From the NCBI GenBank assembly GCA_934401725.1, contig CAKRSS010000039.1:1-17313 (forward strand): 17,313 bases of DNA, written 5' to 3'. Source of the DNA: an uncultured Eubacteriales bacterium. GTDB taxonomy: Bacteria; Bacillota; Clostridia; Oscillospirales; CAG-272. The notes under the pieces were generated by a model. That model had not been told where the DNA came from. It saw only the letters and a list, made by a program, of their open reading frames with translations, and did not search any database. This document shows positions 12,945 to 17,313 of this stretch, one piece after another (within the stretch, counting starts at the first letter, position 1; every line of letters begins with the position of its first letter). The position numbers and the translations under genes are program-made.

Positions 12945-14986
12945 TATCTCACCCGCTCGCCGAGCGGCGTGTCGTCAGCGAGGAAGACAACTCTTACCTG
13001 CTCCTCGCCCGACGCGAGTATCATGCCCTGCGACTCGATGCCGCACAGCGTCGCCGGCTTCAGGTTGGCCACGACGATAACGCGGCGGCCGATCAGCTGG
13101 TCGGGCGTGTAGAACTTGGCGATGCCCGAGACGACCTGTCTCTGCTCGTAGCCGAGGTCGATTTTGAGTTTCAGCAGCTTTTTGGCCTTCGGAACCGGCT
13201 CCGCGCCAAGAATCTTTGCCGTGCGCAACTCGACATGCATAAAGTCGTCGATGCCGATGAGCGCGCAGCCCTCCGGCTTTTCGGGGACTTCGTTCGCCTC
13301 CTCCTCTGCCTTTGCGCGCGCCTCGGCCTCAGCCATGGCGGCAGCGCGCTCGGCCTCGAGCTCGGCGAGCATCTTTTTCTCGTCGACGCGGGCGAACAGC
13401 ACCCCAGAGTCACCTATCTTGCCACCATACGCCAGCTTGCCGAAATCGCCGCGCGCGAACTCGTCAAACAGCAGGTATCCCGCGTTTGGACGGCCGATCT
13501 CAGCCGCGGTCGCGGCGAGCGCGGCAAGCTCGGGAGCGGAGTTGAGCTCGGTCAGTATCTCGGTGGCCGTCTCGGGGATGAAGGGCGAGAGCAGAACCGC
13601 GCCGAGGCGTATGGTCTCGAGCAGGTTGTAGAGCACGGTGCCGAGACGGGCGCGCTGCGCCTCGTCCTTGGCGAGCACCCAGGGGGTGGTCTCGTCTATA
13701 TACTTGTTGGCACGGCGAAGCATGGTGAATATGGCCTCGGTCGCGTCGGCGATGTGGAAGCTGTCCATGCAGGCGATGACCTGCTCAACCGCCGTCGCGC
13801 AGGCGGCCTTGAGCTCGTCGTCGAGCGCCTCGGGCGCGGACGGACTCTGAATCACGCCGTCGAAATACTTCTTCTGCATATCCAGCGTGCGCTTGACGAG
13901 GTTGCCGAGGTTGTTTACAAGGTCGTTGTTGAAGCGGGTGATGACGGACTCGTAGGTAATGCTGCCGTCCGAGTTATAGGGCATCTCGGAGAGGGCGTAA
14001 TAGCGCACGCCGTCAACCGTGAAGCGCTCGGCCAGCTTGTCCGCGTAAATGACGTTGCCCTTGGACTTGGACATCTTGTCAGCACCGAAATTGAACCACG
14101 GATGGCCGAACACCTTCTCGGGCAGCGGCAGGTCGAGCGCCATGAGGAAGATGGGCCAGTAGATGGTGTGGAAGCGCAGAATGTCCTTACCGATGATGTG
14201 GACGTTCGCAGGCCAGTTCTTGCGGAAGAAGTCGGACTGCTCCGCGTAGCTCTTATCGGGGTCGTAGCCGAGGGCGGTGATATAGTTTGCCAGCGCGTCG
14301 AGCCAGACGTAGATGACATGCCGCTCGTCAAACGTCGGCACGCCCCACTTGAAGGAGGTCCGCGACACGCACAGATCCTGAAGACCGCCCTCGGTCTTCA
14401 GAAAGTTGTTTATCATTTCCTTCTTGCGGCTCTCGGGCTCGATGAAGTCGGGGTGCGACTCGATATACCCGATAAGCCTGTCGGCGTACTTGCTCATCTT
14501 GAAGAAATACGCCTCCTCGCGCGACTGCTCGACGGGACGGCCGCAGTCGGGGCACTTGCCGTCCACCACCTGCGTGTCGGTGAAGAAGGACTCGCAGGGC
14601 GTGCAGTACCAGCCCTCGTAGTATCCCTTATAAATGTCGCCCTGATCGAAAAAGCGCTTGAATATCTTGGTCACGGCGGCGACGTGGTAGTCGTCCGTCG
14701 TGCGGATGAAGTGGTCGTAGGAGGCGTTCATCTTGTCCCAGATGCCGCGCACCTCGGCGGCCACGCCGTCAACGTACTCCTTCGGCGCTATACCCGCCCG
14801 GCGGGCGAGCTCCTCTATTTTCTGACCGTGCTCGTCGGTGCCGGTGCACATGAACACGTCATATCCCATGGCGCGCTTGTATCTTGCGACGGCGTCGGAC
14901 ATGATAATCTCGTATGTGTTGCCGAAATGCGGCTTGCGCGAGGCGTAGGCGATGGCGGTGGTAAGATAATACTTTGGCTTGTTCAT
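12944..14986 (-). CDS. metG: methionyl-tRNA synthetase
   Basis: 680 residues, full length with the C-terminal extension. This class I synthetase charges tRNA-Met. The HIGH-type motif is PHFGNTYE (19-26), followed by TGTDEHGQKIEE (48-59). A zinc-binding pair C-x2-C and C-x2-C lies at 128-131 and 145-148. WLDALANY (228-235) and the KMSKS loop in ADKMSKSKGNV (302-312) complete the catalytic part. After the helical anticodon-binding domain, a charged Ala/Glu-rich linker (about 535-575) leads to a Trbp111/EMAP-type tRNA-binding domain (about 580-680; VELRTAKILGAEPVP, VVSGIAKFY, KPATLCGIESQGMILA). The ribosome binding site AAAGGA lies inside the end of the upstream gene, and the start overlaps its stop codon (ATGA). 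Confidence 0.98.
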   Translation of the reverse strand: MNKPKYYLTTAIAYASRKPHFGNTYEIIMSDAVARYKRAMGYDVFMCTGTDEHGQKIEELARRAGIAPKEYVDGVAAEVRGIWDKMNASYDHFIRTTDDYHVAAVTKIFKRFFDQGDIYKGYYEGWYCTPCESFFTDTQVVDGKCPDCGRPVEQSREEAYFFKMSKYADRLIGYIESHPDFIEPESRKKEMINNFLKTEGGLQDLCVSRTSFKWGVPTFDERHVIYVWLDALANYITALGYDPDKSYAEQSDFFRKNWPANVHIIGKDILRFHTIYWPIFLMALDLPLPEKVFGHPWFNFGADKMSKSKGNVIYADKLAERFTVDGVRYYALSEMPYNSDGSITYESVITRFNNDLVNNLGNLVKRTLDMQKKYFDGVIQSPSAPEALDDELKAACATAVEQVIACMDSFHIADATEAIFTMLRRANKYIDETTPWVLAKDEAQRARLGTVLYNLLETIRLGAVLLSPFIPETATEILTELNSAPELAALAATAAEIGRPNAGYLLFDEFARGDFGKLAYGGKIGDSGVLFARVDEKKMLAELEAERAAAMAEAEARAKAEEEANEVPEKPEGCALIGIDDFMHVELRTAKILGAEPVPKAKKLLKLKIDLGYEQRQVVSGIAKFYTPDQLIGRRVIVVANLKPATLCGIESQGMILASGEEQVRVVFLADDTPLGERVR

Positions 14987-15744
14987 TTTTTATATCCTTT
15001 CAGTAATTCGTCAGCGAAGATATTGTATTCGATGCAATAGCAGGGTATGAGGCGATAGACGAGCAGAACGCCGATGCTAAGCACACCGAGCACCGCCCAT
15101 CCGGTATAGCGCAGGATAAACCAGGCAATGTCCCACATATGTCCCCTCGACGCCCGGAATGACGCCGCAATCGCCTCCAAAGCGCGCATGTCGCCGCGAA
15201 AGGCGTAGGACGGTACAAGGTAGGTGCGCATCGCCAGCATTATCGCCAACAACGCGACTATCACGTACGTCACTATGATGCCCGCGTGCACAAGCATGCG
15301 GACCGTCGTGTTGTGCGTCATGATGGCGAAGGTGTCGGCGTATCTCCACGCGGCGCCGCCTCCGAATATGCCTCCCGCAATAATGCCCAGAGGCAGCAGC
15401 CTCACCAGAAGCACAAGCCAGGTGCGCGGCAGTATGCGGTAGGGGGCCAGGACGCAGGAAATGTCCGCCCGCTCGTCGAGGCACAGCTGCCAGCCGAGCG
15501 TGTTCAGCCCGTACATCATGGGTGTGACGAAAAGCAATATGATTGCGGCATCGACGGCCAGCGAGATGTTGTATATCTGCGCCGGGAACTCGATCCACCG
15601 CTCAAGCAGCGCCCAGACCGCCGCAGTCAGCGGCGACACCAGCGCGGCGATTCCGAGAATCATTATTCCGGCTGTCACCAACGGCAGCCGCGCGCCGCGC
15701 GCGAACAACGCCCGCCGGGCGTCGACTATTTCAGCGTTTGTCAT
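14983..15744 (-). CDS. integral membrane protein, possibly DUF975-like
   Basis: 253 residues with five or six hydrophobic segments, near 21-50, 57-79, 108-130, 149-172 and 205-232. The loop before the last segment, ALEAIAASFRASRGHMWD (188-205), followed by ILRYTGWAVLGVLSIGVLLV and RLIPCYCIEYNIFADEL, resembles the layout of DUF975-type proteins, where a helix of ALxxSxxLMKGHKW type precedes an FIGW-type segment. This is a pattern match, not a firm assignment. The start is set at 15744, with GAGAGGT (15752-15758) 7 bases upstream. The frame stays open to an ATG at 15897 through an 11-bp tandem repeat, but that start has no good ribosome binding site and would add a 51-residue Arg-rich head. It overlaps metG by ATGA. 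Confidence 0.8.
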   Translation of the reverse strand: MTNAEIVDARRALFARGARLPLVTAGIMILGIAALVSPLTAAVWALLERWIEFPAQIYNISLAVDAAIILLFVTPMMYGLNTLGWQLCLDERADISCVLAPYRILPRTWLVLLVRLLPLGIIAGGIFGGGAAWRYADTFAIMTHNTTVRMLVHAGIIVTYVIVALLAIMLAMRTYLVPSYAFRGDMRALEAIAASFRASRGHMWDIAWFILRYTGWAVLGVLSIGVLLVYRLIPCYCIEYNIFADELLKGYKK

Positions 15745-15844
15745 AAAGCGTACCTCTCTATCAGTTTTTGTGGTTGGCGCGTCGCGGCGGGCTACGACGG
15801 CTCGCCGTGTATCTCCGGCAAAGCGCGGTGTCTCACCGGCACTT

Positions 15845-15899
15845 TTCCGGCGTTCTTCCGGCGTTCTTCCGGCGTTCTTCCGACGTTCTTCCGACATCT
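15845..15899. repeat. 11-bp tandem repeat, five copies
   Basis: The unit ttccggcgttc is exact at 15845, 15856 and 15867. A variant ttccgacgttc lies at 15878 and a partial ttccgacatct at 15889. It sits in the 154-bp gap between nagA and the membrane protein gene, touching the nagA stop codon (15899-15901). It is a likely site of slippage variation. The effect, if any, would be on the nagA-metG spacer or on an alternative N-terminus. Confidence 0.9.
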
Positions 15900-17074
15900 C
15901 ACCCGCGCGTCACGGCGACGTGACCGCCGAGGATGACGCGCTCAAGCCGGAGCCCCGAGTCGCCGTCGCGGCAGATCAGGGCATCGGCCAGCTTACCGGG
16001 CTCGAGGCTGCCGACATCGTTTTCAATGCCCACTACGCGGGCGGGCAGTATGGTTGCGCATGGCAGCGTCTCGGCGAGCGAAACGCCGCAGAAGCGCATA
16101 AGATTTTTAAGTCCCGAAAAGCAGTCAAGCGTACTGCCGCCGAGCGTTCCGTCAGCCGACAGCGCGACGCCGTCCTTCACCGTCACCGGCACACCGGCGA
16201 TTTGGTACTGACCGTCCGGCGCGCCCGCGCCCTCCATAGAATCGCTGATAAGCACCAGCCGACGGTTGCCCGCACAGCGCCAGACAAGCCATATCATCTC
16301 GGGCGCGATGTGGTGGCCGTCGCAGATGAGCTCGCACATGGCCTCGCCCGTCAGCGCGGCGCAGACCGGCCCGCCCGCACGGTGATGCAGCGGCGGCATG
16401 GCGTTGAACAGGTGGGTATACGCCCTCACGCCGCGGCGTTCGGCCTCGACGGCCGTTTTGTAGTCCATCGCGGTGTGCCCGGCAGACAGCGTGACGCCGA
16501 GCCCGGACGCCGCCGCGGCGAACCTGCCGTCAGGGTCGAGCTCGGGTGCATAGCTGACGTGCAGCGGCAGCCCCATGCGTGAGACAAGCATGCGCAGCTC
16601 GTCGGCGTCGGGCGGCGAGAGCAGCTCTGCCGCCTGGACTCCGCGCTTCTGCGGGCTCAGGTAACGTCCCTCGAGGTGGGTGCCGATGAGTCGCGCACCG
16701 ATGTCGGCGGTCGCGCTCCCGCGTTGCGCCGCGATATTCTCCGCCGCGCGATACCAGTCGTCGAGAGTTGCCGAGGCGAGTGTCGGGACGACGGTCGTGA
16801 CGCCGCACTCGAGGTAGGATAGCTTCATGCGGCGCAGCGCGTTGCCGTCAGCCGTGCAGAAGTCGGCCCCGGCGCGGCCGTGCGTATGTATATCGACAAG
16901 TCCGGGGACAAGGTACCCGCCGCGCGCGTCGACGGTCACGTCGACGCCGTCGGGGCAGGGCTGTCCATCCGGGATAATATTCAGGATGCGCCCGTCTCCG
17001 CAAAGCATTTCGCCGCGGACAAACCGCCGCGCTGGGGTGTCGTATATCAGGGCGTTGGTGATGAGAGATTTCAT
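15899..17074 (-). CDS. nagA: N-acetylglucosamine-6-phosphate deacetylase
   Basis: 391 residues, standard for NagA. The enzyme removes acetate from GlcNAc-6-phosphate to give glucosamine-6-phosphate, for amino-sugar catabolism and cell-wall recycling. Motifs: DIHTHGRAGADF (61-72), GTHLEGRYLSPQKRG (131-145) with the metal ligand E135, AGHT with H200, HLFNAMPPLHHR (221-232) with H221, DGHH (252-255), the catalytic D278 in ISDSMEGAG (276-284) and LGGSTLD (311-317). The start is set at 17074, with GGAGG (17081-17085) 6 bases upstream. The frame stays open to 17269, but that extension only translates the dispersed repeat. No nagB lies beside it. It appears to lead the operon with the membrane protein, metG and tatD, across a 154-bp gap. 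No confident promoter is seen in the 60 bases before it. Confidence 0.96.
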   Translation of the reverse strand: MKSLITNALIYDTPARRFVRGEMLCGDGRILNIIPDGQPCPDGVDVTVDARGGYLVPGLVDIHTHGRAGADFCTADGNALRRMKLSYLECGVTTVVPTLASATLDDWYRAAENIAAQRGSATADIGARLIGTHLEGRYLSPQKRGVQAAELLSPPDADELRMLVSRMGLPLHVSYAPELDPDGRFAAAASGLGVTLSAGHTAMDYKTAVEAERRGVRAYTHLFNAMPPLHHRAGGPVCAALTGEAMCELICDGHHIAPEMIWLVWRCAGNRRLVLISDSMEGAGAPDGQYQIAGVPVTVKDGVALSADGTLGGSTLDCFSGLKNLMRFCGVSLAETLPCATILPARVVGIENDVGSLEPGKLADALICRDGDSGLRLERVILGGHVAVTRG

Positions 17075-17134
17075 GGTAAACCTCCGGGAATGTGGTGTAC
17101 TATTGCATATGCACGTATGCTGAAGAGGTGCCTT

Positions 17135-17313
17135 CACCCGGTGGCGTGCCGGGAAGCTCGGCGAAAAACGCTTTTTAATGAATAAGTTCTTTGGCCCGAG
17201 GGGGCACTCGCCGAACGTCGGCGGGACGTTAAGAAGTGTACTTTTCTGCCGCGAGCAGAAAAGTACCAAAAGAATCGCCCCAGAGAGGGCTAACCTACGG
17301 TTCGCCCCCTCTG
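17135..17313 (-). repeat. dispersed repeat with long hairpin, right copy (inverted)
   Basis: The reverse complement matches the element at about 729-900 in the same order: 22 identical bases beginning cagagggggcgaaccg at the window edge, the hairpin at 17238-17266 with stem GTACTTTTCTGC and GCAGAAAAGTAC (12 bp, 5-base loop), acacttctt, ggccaaagaact, and a diverged ttaaaaa-cgcttttcgccgagct tail. The window cuts it off at 17313, so its outer boundary is not seen. Confidence 0.8.

Noticed and set aside
12854..15040. 728-codon open frame antisense to metG
   Set aside because: Shadow of metG, whose full synthetase motifs are on the minus strand; no ribosome binding site.
17075..17269. N-terminal extension of nagA to an ATG at 17269
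   Set aside because: It only translates the dispersed repeat. The internal ATG at 17074 has a well-placed GGAGG and aligns with NagA's usual start.

Overview
The window reads as chromosomal DNA of a GC-rich, spore-former-type Firmicute. My best guess is a gut Clostridia member of the Oscillospiraceae/Ruminococcaceae type. The evidence is spoVG, a YerC/YecD TrpR-like regulator, AGGAGG-type ribosome binding sites, sigma-A promoters of the TTGAxx-17-TATAAT type in AT-rich intergenic gaps, and REP-like palindromes between genes. There is no phage, transposase, CRISPR, rRNA or tRNA signal. The assignment is inference from gene content and style.

Layout. 1-990 is gene-free and repeat-rich: a 75-bp tandem repeat (218-430), a dispersed repeat with a long hairpin (about 729-900), and the terminator of the next gene. 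991-3160 (minus strand) carries yerC, a SAM methyltransferase with an ATGA overlap, and then a separately promoted membrane-anchored XRE regulator. murC (3306-4718, minus) diverges from spoVG (4942-5256, plus). 5257-5730 is a dense cluster of palindromic repeats. A lipid kinase and YfcE-type phosphodiesterase pair (minus, ATGA overlap, near-consensus promoter) follows. 7400-9038 (plus) is a compact three-gene operon of unknown function. 9143-9796 (plus) is an unknown membrane protein behind a near-perfect sigma-A promoter. A 42-bp perfect palindrome separates it from a convergent EF-G-like GTPase gene (9861-11924, minus). 12126-17074 (minus) is a likely operon nagA, unknown membrane protein, metG, tatD, the last three with overlapping stop/start codons. 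17135-17313 is a second, inverted copy of the dispersed repeat at 729-900.

Most genes are housekeeping: cell wall (murC), amino-sugar recycling (nagA), translation (metG, EF-G-like GTPase), nucleic-acid metabolism (tatD) and lipid turnover (dagK-like). The parts that do not fit a known system are the three-gene low-complexity cassette at 7400-9038, the XRE regulator whose sensor region consists of 17-residue His/Asp-rich repeats ahead of four membrane segments, and the nested intergenic repeats. I did not find a recognisable defence, biosynthetic or mobile system. The 7400-9038 cassette is the best candidate for something undescribed.
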